Shown in pieces: positions 12,325-23,339 of a stretch of 64,000 bases of DNA. The stretch's first letter is position 1; every line of letters starts with the position of its first letter. The stretch comes from Diadema setosum (lineage: Eukaryota; Echinodermata; Echinoidea; Diadematoida; Diadematidae), in contig CM067075.1 of NCBI GenBank assembly GCA_033980235.1, positions 9,330,608 through 9,394,607 of the forward strand. Direction: 5' to 3'. A model generated the notes under the pieces. The model was not told the origin of the DNA. It ran no database searches and saw only the letters and a list, made by a program, of their open reading frames with translations. Made by a program: the position numbers and the translations under genes.

Positions 12325-12639
12325 TATATATATATATATATATACATATAGATATATATATATACATATAATATTTCTATGAGATGGTTTTCTATAAACC
12401 ATCTGCACGTAACATTAAGTATACCTGTCCATGGAATGGAGGGCACATTTTGGCTCATTGGTTCAGAAATGTTTAAAATGTCTCTCAGCACTACAGATCT
12501 AGACTCCTACAGCATTGCAGTATATGACAAGAACAGATTTAGGAGTTTGTCAATAATGTACAGTAACACTTTCTGTTATTTTGGAGACTTAGAAATGTTG
12601 TGGGTATTTGATTTTCAATTTTATGTCAATTCTTTACAG

Positions 12640-13970
12640 AATCAATCATTGAAGACCCATGGACTTCAAGCTGTACACTCTGGAGAGGCAACAACTGCAG
12701 AAGTTGCGTCGATAAAAGTCAGGGCTGTGTAGTACATCTTCACGAGTCAAGAAAGCGCTTGTGATTTTGCTTTTGATTTCTTTCGTCTTCAAACCCGGCA
12801 AAAAAAAAGGCTCAGTTCCTTAGTCAATCCTGTCAAATGGTAAGCTTATAATTGACTGCTTAAGTGGTTGTAAGATGCAACACCCCTTTTTCAGATAGCT
12901 GGCTTTAATCATTTTCTCTTTTCACTTTTTTTTTTTTTTTGGTTGTCTAGTGGGGATGTTTTGTGTTAGTCTCTTCCCTGCATTTACACCACTATGCAGA
13001 TATGGGGGGGGGGGTTGCTGTATATTTGGATATACATTTGTTTTTGTTCAGTTTTTTTTTTTTATTATTATGGAAGGCTGATGTTAAAAGCACTTGACAT
13101 TGATTTTAATTGCTCTGTTAAAAACCTATTTTTGTTGATTTGATTTATCATTATGTTTTCGTGAAGTAACTTGTATCATTTGATTAAAGTTTTTCTTTTA
13201 CCACCCCCCCCCCAAAAAAAAGACAAATTGACGAACGTAACTCAGTGTAGCAAAGATAAATAGAACTATCACCTGTCTGTGAAGCATTCAGAATAGATTG
13301 ATTACTGGAAGTCTTCTTTTATCTTTCTTTCGTTCTTTTTTTAAGTGGACAACACTCAAAGAAATTCAAAGCCTTTGATGGAAGTTACGGTCAACTGGCA
13401 GAGCTGCGGTCCATCATGCCAAGTAGTGTGCCAGTTGTGAGCTCGATTGCTACACATTCCCTTGCCCTAAGAGATGACCTCAGAGAGAGTTTGGGCCTTC
13501 AGCATCTTGAAATCAACATACAGGCACCAGATACGCCCAACTTCCGCTACTCTGTTGTCAGCTTGCCACTTCAGGAAGATCCCAAGATATTTTCATCATT
13601 GGTGACAGAACTATGTGGCTCTAAATAATGAAACTGAGAGAACCATCACATTCTGCCGGACTCATCATCAGCATGATCAGTGCAGAGATTTCAGTAGCTA
13701 TACTTCAAAAGACAAACTGGACGAAAAGGACTCTCATCATGCCATGTATCATTCCATCACTGCTGAAAGCATAAAGGAGGAAAGACGATATTTCATGTCA
13801 GAACCAGATGACTGGGTAAGGGTTATCTTCTGTACCATAGCATTCGGGATGTGAATAGATTGCAAGAAAATCACCCGCGTATTCCACTTTGGTCCAGCAC
13901 GCACACGATATTGATGATTATGCACAAGAGATGTTGCTAGTTTTTTAGCACTGCTTGATGAGTAATTGTT
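12640..13970 (+). pseudogene. RecQ-family DEAH helicase, fragmentary pseudogene
   Basis: Three blocks align in order with the RecQ helicase core. 12640-12770, after an acceptor-like TTCTTTACAG: LKTHGLQAVHSGEA, then a TAG, then YIFTSQESA, matching the motif Ib region up to the SPE step. 13346-13624: FKAFDGSYGQLAELRSIMP, VPVVSSIATHS (motif III) and PNFRYSV. 13615-13854, in another frame: ERTITFCRT (motif IV), MYHSITAESIKEE, VRVIFCTIAFGM (motif V), then TGA. Out-of-frame residues continue as ITRVFHFGPAR and DIDDYAQE, close to the start of motif VI, where the expected GRAGRDG is missing. Two stops and at least two frameshifts mark it as dead. The Walker A and DEAH segments were not found. 12790-13340 may be an old intron. 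Confidence 0.75.
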
Positions 13971-13974
13971 CATA

Positions 13975-15775
13975 TCATATCATTTTTTTATAATTGAATT
14001 AACACAGCTCTGTCGTAATATGAAACTGTAATCTGGCAGATGAGGAATTTGTTGAAAATACATTGTGTGCTATACACATGCACACATACACACCGAGACT
14101 GACAGGTGAACATAGGCATTCCCAGTCACAGACACACATGACACACACGTGTTAACGCATACACAAGCACGCACTTTCATTTTAATCAGTGTTCTATTTT
14201 GAAGACAAAATCAAGTGTGTACTTATTTCGTAGAATTAAAATTAGGTGGTTAGAACAATTGTTTTAAAGCCAATATGTCATGACATCCACAAGGTCTCTA
14301 TTCAACACCACAAGCCACTGCGAATGTGGATGGTGCACGCTCTTCATTGAAAACTGCTGCACTCCCGCCATGGCTGCTGCTATATAGGTATTGTACAATT
14401 CTTCCTCGGTTAAGTTTTATTGCTTAACGCTAATCTCGTTATGGACAGACTTGAATGTATTTTGATTGTACCTTGATTACTGTATGCCACCTATGCATAT
14501 TATCCATGAAACCGTTATTGTACTTGTACCAAATGTTGTACTTTATTTGTGATGAATATGAAATGATTTGCTTAACTGCAGTTTAATTTACATATTTTTA
14601 TTCTATCCATTTTTAACATCACTACATACCATTAGTGGAAGCGCTTTTGTAGTATAAGAAATACATTATGAGGATTTTTTTTTTTTTTTTTACATTGACT
14701 TGTGATCACACGGACGCTTCTTTGAATATATTTAGTGTACCTTTAGATAATTTGTACGGGGGTAGGGGATGTGACTATTTCTGCTATTAGCAATGAATTT
14801 AAACAAATAAATGTCATTGCCATTCAATATTTGTAATAAATTGTGATGATACTGAAATGTACTTCTGCTATTAAACATCGATAAATAAATGTGTTAATGT
14901 TGTAGCCACTAATTATTGTATTAAATTGTGATGGTACTAAACTGTCACTTTAATAGAGATGCGTACATATCGTTTACGTAAATATGTGGATTTTGTAAAT
15001 TCATCTCTTCTTTTTTTTTTTTTTGCTTTATTTTAAAGATGAGATTGATAATAATTTTGTTCATGTATAGTGTGTGTAACAGTCATTCTTGTATTTCTAA
15101 GCCAGCTAACGTCCAGTGTCACATGCATTTTAAGAATAATAATACAGTAGTCCCAAGACTATGTTGCAGGACCACAATGACTTGAGTACTTTTTCCTCAA
15201 TTGAGTAAAGGCCACACAGATTAAATTGTCCAATTGGGGAAGCAGACTTCAACAATTTAGTTGTGTGCTTGCCTAACATGAAATTTTACTTGCCCTGTAG
15301 GCACGCAGACAAGTGCTACTGCAAGATCGTGTCATCTGTGTGTATTGTGCAATATAGCAATATGTGTAATGATGCGTATAAGCCAAGGATGCAGTTACAT
15401 ATATATTTGTATAGATTTTGTGTGTGTTTGTGAATGTGTGTTTGTGTATATGTAAGTTTGTGTGTGTCTCAGCATGCTGTACATGCATATCTGATAATAT
15501 TTGTGTGGCATGAGATTGTGATATGAGAAGTGATCCGCGTTGTATAAGGTATCGTTGGTCACTTAAAGAGGAAATCCAGTCCAAATATAAGTTGGTTTGA
15601 TAAGAATAATATTAGATGTTCAAGGGTAAATTGTTGATCGAAATTGGATGAAAAATAATGAAGTTACGACATTTTGAAGTTTCACTAATTTTTGTTAGGA
15701 AACCGTTCTTGAACGGTCACTATTAATATGCAAATGGAAAAGTGAGCGTCTCATCCCCTCACAACTTGCCATATT
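13975..15775. other. Gene-free, AT-rich stretch with simple repeats
   Basis: Contains CA-rich sequence (14070-14170), several T runs, and GT-rich sequence (15415-15470). The block at 15585-15735 (GAAATCCAGTCCAAATATAA and onward) has the look of a dispersed repeat but has no partner in this window. No supportable coding exon. Confidence 0.4.
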
Positions 15776-16134
15776 ACTTACTTACTTACCAACTGCCCGT
15801 TATGCCGATCGGCATGTACGGCAGCAAAGAAGGTTCTCCACCTCTACCTGTCTTGGACCATCACCCTTGTCATCGTTCCCCATTTTGGGTTACGGTCTTT
15901 AGCTCATTCTCCGTTCTCCGCCAGGTGTTTCTGGGCCGTCCTCTCCTACGCTTGCCGTCAGGTGTCCAGTGGATGGCTGTGTGGGTAACATTGTCCTTTT
16001 CCTTTCTAAAGACATGACTTTCCATCTCCATCGTCTTCTCTTGATAATCGATTTTCCATATCGCATCGTGATGATAGCTTTTCATTGGAGATCATGTTTG
16101 GCCAATGTATACGAAGAATTCGCCTTAGGTTTTC

Positions 16135-16178
<44 letters not shown>

Positions 16179-16607
16179 ATGTCGAGAGCTTGATAAGATC
16201 ACTATATTGTCATCCGCCAACATTCTGATCCGTAAAGGAACTAGGAGAATGGATAATACACAGCTTTGATACAATTTTAGTTTGATCGTTTTACTGTACT
16301 GCAATGACTGCCACACCTTGTTAAGTATCCTAAATACATTTCTGGCTTTGCTAAGGCAATTTTGCCATCCATTCTGTCTAGTCGTGTCATGTTGCTGTGT
16401 GTCTCTCGTTTTGTTTTAAATCATACTTGTGCCAAGTATATGCAAATAAGTATTTCATTGGATTTTACTTGAGTGGTTCACAATCTACAAGCTTGCCTTT
16501 TAGTGGACCTCTCAATTCTTTTTTTTTTTTTGTCAACTGAAACATAACCTTGTATTATTTTTTGCAAGTATGCATGTATTGTACATATATATATATATAT
16601 ATATATA

Positions 16608-16653
<46 letters not shown>

Positions 16654-17674
16654 AAAACTTTATCTGTATCATTTGGTATCATTTGCAAAGTTGAATGTAT
16701 ACGTTTGTGATATATAATTCCTAATTTATATTGTTTTGTGTTCTGTTGGAAAAAAAGCAAACAATGCAATAAATGAATTGAATTGAATTGAATTGAATTC
16801 TGAATGTCAATATCTGCTCCTCAATCACATCTAACTCTACTTCCCAGATAAGCAAACTGTTCTGTTGTTAAAAGTTCTTCTTTGTGAACATGGATGAGTG
16901 AAGGGTTTGGAACATTTAGCAATATTACTCAGTTTTCTTTGCATTTATCTGCAGCCAAACTTGTTGTGCATATCTACTGAGCCGTGTTGTCTTCTCTTGC
17001 ATGTGTCTGTGCGCGTGTGAGAGCAGTGCTAAGTCATCTGCAAAATCAAGAAAGGTGTCCACCTGATTCCCCTTGGGTGGTCTGTTGGTCGTCTCCAGAC
17101 CCAGTTAATCGTAAGATTGAAGAGTAACGGTGACATGGCACATCCTTGCCTGACTCCAGTCTTCACTGCGAAACTTATGTTGCCATTTCCAACTCGACAC
17201 TTGAAATTGCCATAGAAAATTTTGATAAGAAGAACAAATTCCTCTGGGATGCCGTACATTCGAAATATTCGCCACAAGCTATCCCGATGTATACTGTCAA
17301 ATGCCTTCTCAAAGTCGATGAAGGTGATACAGTATACAACTGCCTATGCCATTCAGTACACTGCTCTATAATATTCCTTAGTGCGAATATCTGGTCTATG
17401 CAACCTCTTCGTTTTCGAAATCCCGCTTGTTCCTTTCTGAGCTCTTCATCTACTGCACTAGATATTTTCTGTATGATGATTTTTGCTATTAAAGATCTTA
17501 CTTGGAACTGGCAGGAGTGTGATACCACGCCAGTTATTGCAGTTGCTTAATGCTCCTTTCTTGGGGATTTTAACAATAACATCTTCTGTCCATTCTTCTG
17601 GTATTTTATTTTCATTCCGTATCATTGCAAAAAGTGGTTAAAGTATTTCTGCTGCAAACTCCGGATTTGCTTTA
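15776..17674 (-). pseudogene. RTE-like LINE ORF2 (RT and C-terminus), 3' segment
   Basis: Read on the minus strand from 17674: PKANPEFAAEIL, EEWTEDVIVKIPKKG, CNNWRGITLLPV, EELRKEQAGFRKRRGCIDQI, YGIPEEFVLLIKIFY, VKTGVRQGCAMSPLLFNL, then FADDLALLSH. The C-terminal part gives FRILNKVWQSLQYSKTIKLK and HWTPDGKRRRGRPRNTWRR, typical of RTE/BovB-like proteins. A short (TAAG)n tail at 15776-15790 marks the 3' end. Frameshifts, a GT array (16137-16175) and an inserted LINE end (16400-16800) break it. The rest of the element is at 20209-20318 and 20623-20735. Confidence 0.85.
16400..16800 (+). mobile_element. 5'-truncated LINE 3' end with (GAATT)n tail
   Basis: Non-coding + strand sequence including (TA)n at 16584-16651 ends in CAATAAATGAATTGAATTGA and further GAATT units. 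This looks like a LINE 3' UTR plus tail inserted into the minus-strand RTE-like element, whose coding similarity resumes on both sides. The left boundary is approximate. Confidence 0.5.
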
Positions 17675-20208
17675 GGCCCATTCTCAGTAAAAGCGTTCAA
17701 TTACGAAATTTGGGTGTCGCCGACATTCCATGACAGTTTGCGGTTCCCTGAAACCTATTAGATACTATTTAAATGTTTATAATATATCACGAGGACTTTA
17801 TTTGTTAAAAATAAACACGATCAAATGCGGTTGTCTGCCTTTTTGTATAAAATTTTGCTGTTAAACTTCGTTAAGACCCCCAAAATGCAGTGTCGCCGGC
17901 TATTTCAGAATTATGTTTTATTGCTCCTCTCCGTCCACAAACACACTTTCCAAATATCATTTTCATGGACGGTGAGCATATCATATGTGCTAATCACAAT
18001 ACTCAAAAAGTTCCAAAAATTTTATTGACTTCTTTTTGTATAGCCTTTTGAAACCTGTCGCCAAATTCACCGCCAGATACCGATACCAGTTTCTTTAGTG
18101 TTACAGCATTGCGAAAATAACAAGACTATGCAATGACCCTGTGTATATGAAACCCTGAGGATATATTTCATACACTGCAAGTACTTAGATTTTTTGTGCA
18201 ACAGCTCTTTATTGAGAATACGGTACAATGTTTGAAATATCGGTTTTCTACACTTTTATTTGGACAGATACGTTACATACTTTTCACGCCACCCACTGCG
18301 ACAGATATTGCAATGTCAGACAAATTGTATATTATACATTACTCCTCGGAATGACGCATCGATTCAACATTAAAGTTTAGTACAAGTGAGATATATTTGG
18401 TAGATATCGCTCTCATAATAATATGATCGACCATATACGTTACCACAGATACGTTACCCCAGATACGTGACCGAATTTTGCTCATTGGTCTTGTGCTTTC
18501 TGGGGATCAAATCTGGTCAAAATTCATCCCTACACATTACATGCTTCGCTTTGTTGGACCTCAGGATTATATTCTTGCACCAAAAGGACAGAGAGGTGAA
18601 AAAGAGCAACACTTCCACATGAGTTTTCTTTGTGCGTCAGTGTCTCACAACTTAATGCCAAGTTTTCCGACAGATACGTTACCACATAATCAAAATGCTG
18701 AAAAGAAATTGTAAATGTTTTTACAAACAAATCGTTGTGTGCTCATAAACTCCGAAGTTATATTCTATAAAACCCAGCCACTTTCATATTCTATGCAACA
18801 ACTTTGAACGTTTATTTTACAAGACGAAGCTAAGATTCAGCATATCAGTTTTTTTGCTTTTCAGATTTAGCAGATACGTTACGTATAATTCAGGGCACCC
18901 ACGGTGACAAATAATGTTATGTAAAACAAAGTGTTCATAAAACAATTCTGCATAGAATGACGCTTCCATAAAAAAATAAAGTTATGTTCAAATGAAGAAT
19001 ATTCAGTAGAAATTTCTCTGTAACTTCACCGACAGATTCATTTACGGTACGCCAGATACGTTACCAAACTTTGAAAGAGTAAAAAGTAGTTTATGAAACG
19101 CTTCCGAGAAAAGTTTCAGTGTTCTGTTGCATTGTTTATTCTAGTGTTTTTCAACATATGAAGAACTACTCAAGATTCATTGATAAGTTGAACAATTATT
19201 TATTCATTTTCATTAAAAGGGATGAGCCAAATACGTTACCATAGGTCAAACAACTGTTTAGCATATCGAGTTCATAGAGACTGTACCTACTTCCTTCTAA
19301 GTGCCTGCAAAAATATATATTTTTAAACCTTGTTTGCATTATCCATCAAAACTTAATGAATATTTATAGTCAGATGGATAAATACATTCAGACGTAAGAT
19401 GAGAATATTCTGTGAATGAAGAACTCAGCTTTCACATTTAGGGCTCTTTTCCACTACATTTCATAGTTTAAATATTACGTACAATGTTTAAAATGGTTAA
19501 TTTGGGCTTACATCATTCATTTTTACATCAATTCATGAGGTAAATAATTAAACAGGTGATATTTATTTATTCATACACAACTAAAATTATTACTTATATT
19601 TTACCAGATACGTTACCAAAGGTGATTCGATGTTTTTCAATAGTTATTTCCCCAGGAAAGCAATTCATATTTGTTTCCTGTGGAAATTCCAGATTGGATC
19701 GTTCCCTTTGCATGATTTGTGGGATTCGAAACTTTATTTGTAAGCGAAATTTGTTAAAAATACAAAGTGAATCTTAAGATTATATTTCATTCCAGCAAAA
19801 AGCATATTTCAACCTACCACACAGAAATAATTTCTACCAATTAGCAAGGGATGACAACATCTTTACCTCTTGAAAAAAAAAACACCAATATCTTTAGGGG
19901 GGGGGGGGGCAGATGTCTTTTCCTGAACAGAAATTGGATCAAAACAATAAATTTAATTCAGAGTTAGGAGTCCATTTCAACATGTAAATTTGCGGTAACG
20001 TATCTGATTGGTGATCAAAGGTCATGTATGATGCTTTATTTCAATTCATTTTTACTCAATGAATGGCCATCATTTAGAATGTTCCACTTTTTGTTTCGTA
20101 TTTGACCGGTTTTGAAGTTTTCGAAAGAACATCTTTGAATGTATTACTTTGTGGTTGATTTTTCGGTTTTACTCACGTGGAATTGAACACTTAATCTGAG
20201 AATGGCCC
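17675..20208. mobile_element. 2.5-kb TIR element with spaced CAGATACGTTACC motifs
   Basis: The element interrupts the RTE-like LINE at a precise point: LINE sequence resumes at 20209 after stopping at 17674. The left end is GGCCCATTCTCAG, then GCGTTCAATT. The reverse complement of the right end is GGGCCATTCTCAG, then GTGTTCAATT. TTTA flanks both ends (17671-17674, 20209-20212), so the duplication is 3-4 bp; TTA would fit PIF/Harbinger. Inside, CAGATACGTTACC or a one- to two-base variant occurs at 18265, 18432, 18445, 18459, 18671, 18871, 19053, 19229 and 19605, and inverted at 19994. No transposase-like frame is visible. It is probably non-autonomous. Confidence 0.8.
18240..19100 (+). repeat. 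Diverged tandem duplication of about 606 bp inside the TIR element
   Basis: Sequence after the motif at 18265 (CGCCACCCACTGCGACAGAT, then GGAATGACGC) is echoed after the motif at 18871 (GGCACCCACGGTGACAAAT, then AGAATGACGC), with further matches downstream. The two copies are clearly diverged. Motif spacing within is about 180-225 bp. Confidence 0.6.
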
Positions 20209-20735
20209 TTTAACCAGTTCTGCATTCAAATTGTCTTGTCCTGGTGCTTTCCAATCCTTGAGTGATTTCATAACTGCTACAATTTCAGCTTTACGCGGTG
20301 GGGTGGTATCCACTTCGAGGGGGTACACGTTACGACACCCACGAGTCATACAGCCCACGAGTCATACAGATCGCGAATCATACAGCCCATGAATTCGACA
20401 CTAAGCTAATAAGGCCCACGAGACCGACACATTAAGCCCCGTGTTGTATTTGTCGAACTCGTGGGCTGTTTTTACCTAGTGTCGAACTCATGGGCTTTAT
20501 TTGCCTAGTGTCGAACTCAAGGGCTGTATGACTCGTGAGCTGTATCACTCATGGACCTGTTTTCAATGTCGAACTCGTGGGCTGCATGACTCGTGGGTGT
20601 CGGTTTTGTGGGATACACCCCCTCCTATATGTCTGCCTCTTTTATTGGTGGTGGTCTATTAAGGATTTCGCTGAAGTGCTCTGCCCAGCGAGCTTCCTTA
20701 TCTGTTTCTGATGTAAGAATGTTATTATTATTTAA
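20209..20735 (-). pseudogene. RTE-like LINE ORF2, 5' segment, split by a foldback insertion
   Basis: Minus-strand frames at 20623-20735 (KEARWAEHFSEILNRPPP) and 20209-20318 (IVAVMKSLKDWKAPGQDNLN, then AELVKG) are the linker just before the RT domain of RTE-like ORF2. They precede, in the element's own orientation, the part at 15776-17674. Together the pieces give the order of insertions: LINE first, then the TIR element at 17675 and the foldback at 20319. Confidence 0.8.
20319..20622. mobile_element. Foldback/MITE of the CACGAGTCATACAGCC family
   Basis: A palindromic unit: the left half has ACACCCACGAGTCATACAGC repeated, and the right half has GGCTGTATGACTCGTG and GGCTGCATGACTCGTGGGTG. Tips read GGGTACACG and GATACACCC. 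It sits inside the RTE-like LINE, so its limits are well placed. Other members are at 26837-27827 and 32706-32850. Confidence 0.75.
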
Positions 20736-20899
20736 CAAACTTTGTTCTCAACTTGAAATCACTCAACGTAGTATCAAATACTGGGTTCATAACGCTTAAT
20801 TCCTGGGAGTCCCATATTCAGTATTATTGTAATTTATATTCTTCAGAGTAGTAATTATCTAAATAGCCCTACTATACAAGGTATATATTATCAAATCAA

Positions 20900-21300
20900 C
20901 AAAAAGCAGCACTCCATCCTGAAATTCTGTCTTTTATTCCAATTACTTTAATTTTATAGAGTAAACCTTTTCACCAAATCTTATCAAAAGCCTTAGTTAA
21001 ATTTAAAGGTACAACAATAACGTATATTTGTTCACCATTTCTTTTTTTACGTCAGTTTCTAATATCACCAGTTGATCAAAGGTTTACTTTTCTATTTTTT
21101 TAAACGAGTTTGAAAATGATTAAAGTAATCATGACTCTCTTAGTATTATAGGTTCCTACTAATATTTTTCATCATTTTTCCATAATCTTTAATACACATA
21201 ATTGCAATTAGAGTAATTGGGCGGTACGACTTTCGATTTGTGGGGTCTTTACCAGGTTTGAACACAAGAATTCGTATACATTGATATTATTCAACTGGGA
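20900..21300 (-). pseudogene. Jockey/CR1-like LINE reverse transcriptase fragment
   Basis: The reverse complement reads PGKDPTNRKSYRPITLIAI and, further on, VVPLNLTKAFDKIW, then KGLLYKIKVIGIKDRI. These match the start of a LINE RT domain (palm AFDKVW block). Stops and frameshifts are frequent. The catalytic ADD part is not present. Confidence 0.65.
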
Positions 21301-21915
21301 AACTCGCTTCATTTCATACATCATTATTCAAATTGCAATCCTTTAAACATAAGTTACTTCATGAACAATGAAGTATAATTAGTCTTGAAGAATTTGGACA
21401 CTTGTAAAAATGTAGGGCCTAATAATGTGTGTTGAGAAACAATCTATGGCGCGGGAAGGATATATAGGAACACTTGGACTCTGAACGGAATTAAAAGTTC
21501 AAGGAAAGACAAAGTAAACAAGCATAATATAAAGTACACTGTCTTTAGTTTACATGAATCCGTGCATGTATTGCAGCATGCTTGTTCAGATTCACGTCAT
21601 GACAAAAACGGCTATAGATACGGCATGTTTAACTTCGCACTAATTCTTTCACCCGTCCAAACACTACTACGTTTGTGCACTTGACGAAAAAGGAGGTTCG
21701 ACTTTTAGTTTCAACTTTCTGAATTCGCCGCATTGTTTTTTTCCCGTAAGTATACAGAGGTCGTGGTTACGTTTGTTTCTGTTCCCTTATAATTATTGTT
21801 TCATAATTATTACACATTGTCCTAAACGGTAATAATATGTATTTTTCGTAGCAAATTTCTGCTCGAATTGAACTTAGGTTCTTATTCAAAACATGGTGAC
21901 ATTAAACCCCAGCCG
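21300..21915. other. No gene or clear repeat seen
   Basis: AT-rich sequence between a LINE fragment and an inverted-repeat locus. No frame, motif or tandem repeat stands out. Confidence 0.3.
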
Positions 21916-21916
21916 T

Positions 21917-22280
21917 CATCACCCATACCGGCGTCGGAGGGACCGCATGCGTGTTCGTTCCCTAGATTTCCAGTAAAGGGTTACTTTCATGGGATGACAA
22001 AATACGGTATGAGAATATTCATATAATATTGACTGGCCTCGAGGGAGATACCAGAAAATATTGCCCAAACTGAAAGAATATTGCCCGAGTCGAAGACGAG
22101 GGCAATATCCTTTCAGTGCGGGCAATATTCATCTGGTATCTCCCTCAAGGCCAGTCAATATCATAATTATTACCTATCACCTAGGTAAATTAGGAAAATA
22201 TGTGAATACGGCTATACACCATGATATAGAACAAGCCACATTTGACTACCTGTAGATCATCACCAACATGTCGAATAATT
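21917..22280. repeat. Left half of an interleaved inverted-repeat locus (blocks A-B-C)
   Basis: Three blocks in order: A (21917-22010, CCGGCGTCGGAGGGACCGCA), B (22026-22165), itself a hairpin with GACTGGCC..GGGAGATACC ends, and C (22166-22280, ACCTATCACCTAGGTAAATT). All three recur in reverse complement at 22979-23330, but in the order A', C', B'. Confidence 0.85.
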
Positions 22281-22372
22281 GAGAAAGTGTTCATCAATGT
22301 ATATCATTCAACTCCAACTTCAAAGATTCATTATGTAGTTTTAACAGGCGAACTTCAAACATCTGAACGCTT

Positions 22373-22657
22373 TTACACTTTATTTTTTGCTTCTGTTCCA
22401 TTTGGAGAGTTGTAATAACTGATGGTAACTGTGCAGTTATTGAGCACAAATGGACTAGTCATTGTTTGACGCGTAGTGCTGCTGGAAGTGGTCGACCTTG
22501 TATGAGTTGATTTATCGGCGTTCTTCTGCGGTGCGTTTAATCGACAAGCAGCGACCTCTTTGAATGTTTTCTCTTCGTGGTCGATCGGAATGTTTATATT
22601 TAAAGCAGGGCGGTGGGAAGAGAGATTCGGTTCCACTTCTTCTCTTCCCACCTCCAT
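22373..22657 (-). CDS. Small hypothetical protein with Asn/Cys/beta-rich C-terminus
   Basis: A 94-codon minus-strand frame in the core between the two inverted-repeat halves. The N-terminal half has PNLSSHRPALNINIPI and a charged EEKTFKEV block. A Ser/Thr-rich stretch follows, then PFVLNNCTVTISYYNSPNG near the end. The last part alternates hydrophobic and polar residues, as do beta-arch or amyloid-like motifs such as RHIM. That comparison is speculative. I do not recognise the family. It may be a chance frame or the last exon of a larger protein. No splice acceptor was confirmed. Confidence 0.3.
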   Translation of the reverse strand: MEVGREEVEPNLSSHRPALNINIPIDHEEKTFKEVAACRLNAPQKNADKSTHTRSTTSSSTTRQTMTSPFVLNNCTVTISYYNSPNGTEAKNKV

Positions 22658-22663
22658 GTTCTA

Positions 22664-22849
22664 CAGTGCACTCCTGTTATAAAGAACACGGTTTTAACAA
22701 AATTCTGGTTATAACGAAGTAAAATTTTGGGCTGCAATGTCATCCACTCTATGTATTTCTATTGTTTATTTGTTCGGTTATAACAAAATTCCGATATAAC
22801 GAAAGAAAACTGCCGGTCCCGAGGATTTCGTTATTACGGGAGTTCACTG
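22664..22849. mobile_element. 186-bp pogo/Tigger-like MITE with TA duplication
   Basis: Flanked by TA on both sides. The left end CAGTGCACTCCTGTTATAA and the right end, reversed CAGTGAACTCCCGTAATAAC, are terminal inverted repeats of about 24 bp. The interior repeats GGTTATAAC(G/A)AAATT and CGATATAACGAAA motifs. TA duplication, CAGTG ends and size fit non-autonomous pogo-type elements. Confidence 0.85.
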
Positions 22850-22978
22850 TATGAAAAACCCTGATGCTCGTGATATGCTCTAATGGCGCCTTCTGAACTC
22901 AACGACCCTGCAAAATACCAACTTTAATTGCCTCGCAAAACTACCTCGTATAGGTAATAATTAACAATATATTTTCAG

Positions 22979-23330
22979 ACCGTATTTTGTCATCCCATGA
23001 AAGTAACCCTTTACTGGAAATCTAGGGAACGAACACGCATGCGGTCCCTCCGACGCCGGTATGGGTGATGATTATTCGACATGTTGGTGATGATCTACAG
23101 GTAGTCAAATATGGCTTGATCTATATCATGATGTATAGCCGTATTCACATATTTCCCAATTTACCTAGGTGATAGGCAATAATGATGATATTGACTGGCC
23201 ATGAGGGAGATACCAGATGAATATTGCCTGCACTGAAAGGATATTGCCCTCGTCTTCGACTTGGGCAATATTCTTTCAGTTTGGGCAATATTTTCTGGTA
23301 TCTCCCTCGAGGCCAGTCAATATTATATAG
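22979..23330. repeat. Right half of the interleaved inverted-repeat locus (A'-C'-B')
   Basis: A' (22980-23071), C' (23071-23187) and B' (23188-23330) are reverse complements of the left blocks with only scattered mismatches. B' is again a hairpin centred on CCCTCGTCTTCGACTTGGG. Confidence 0.85.
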
Positions 23331-23339
23331 ATATAGTTA

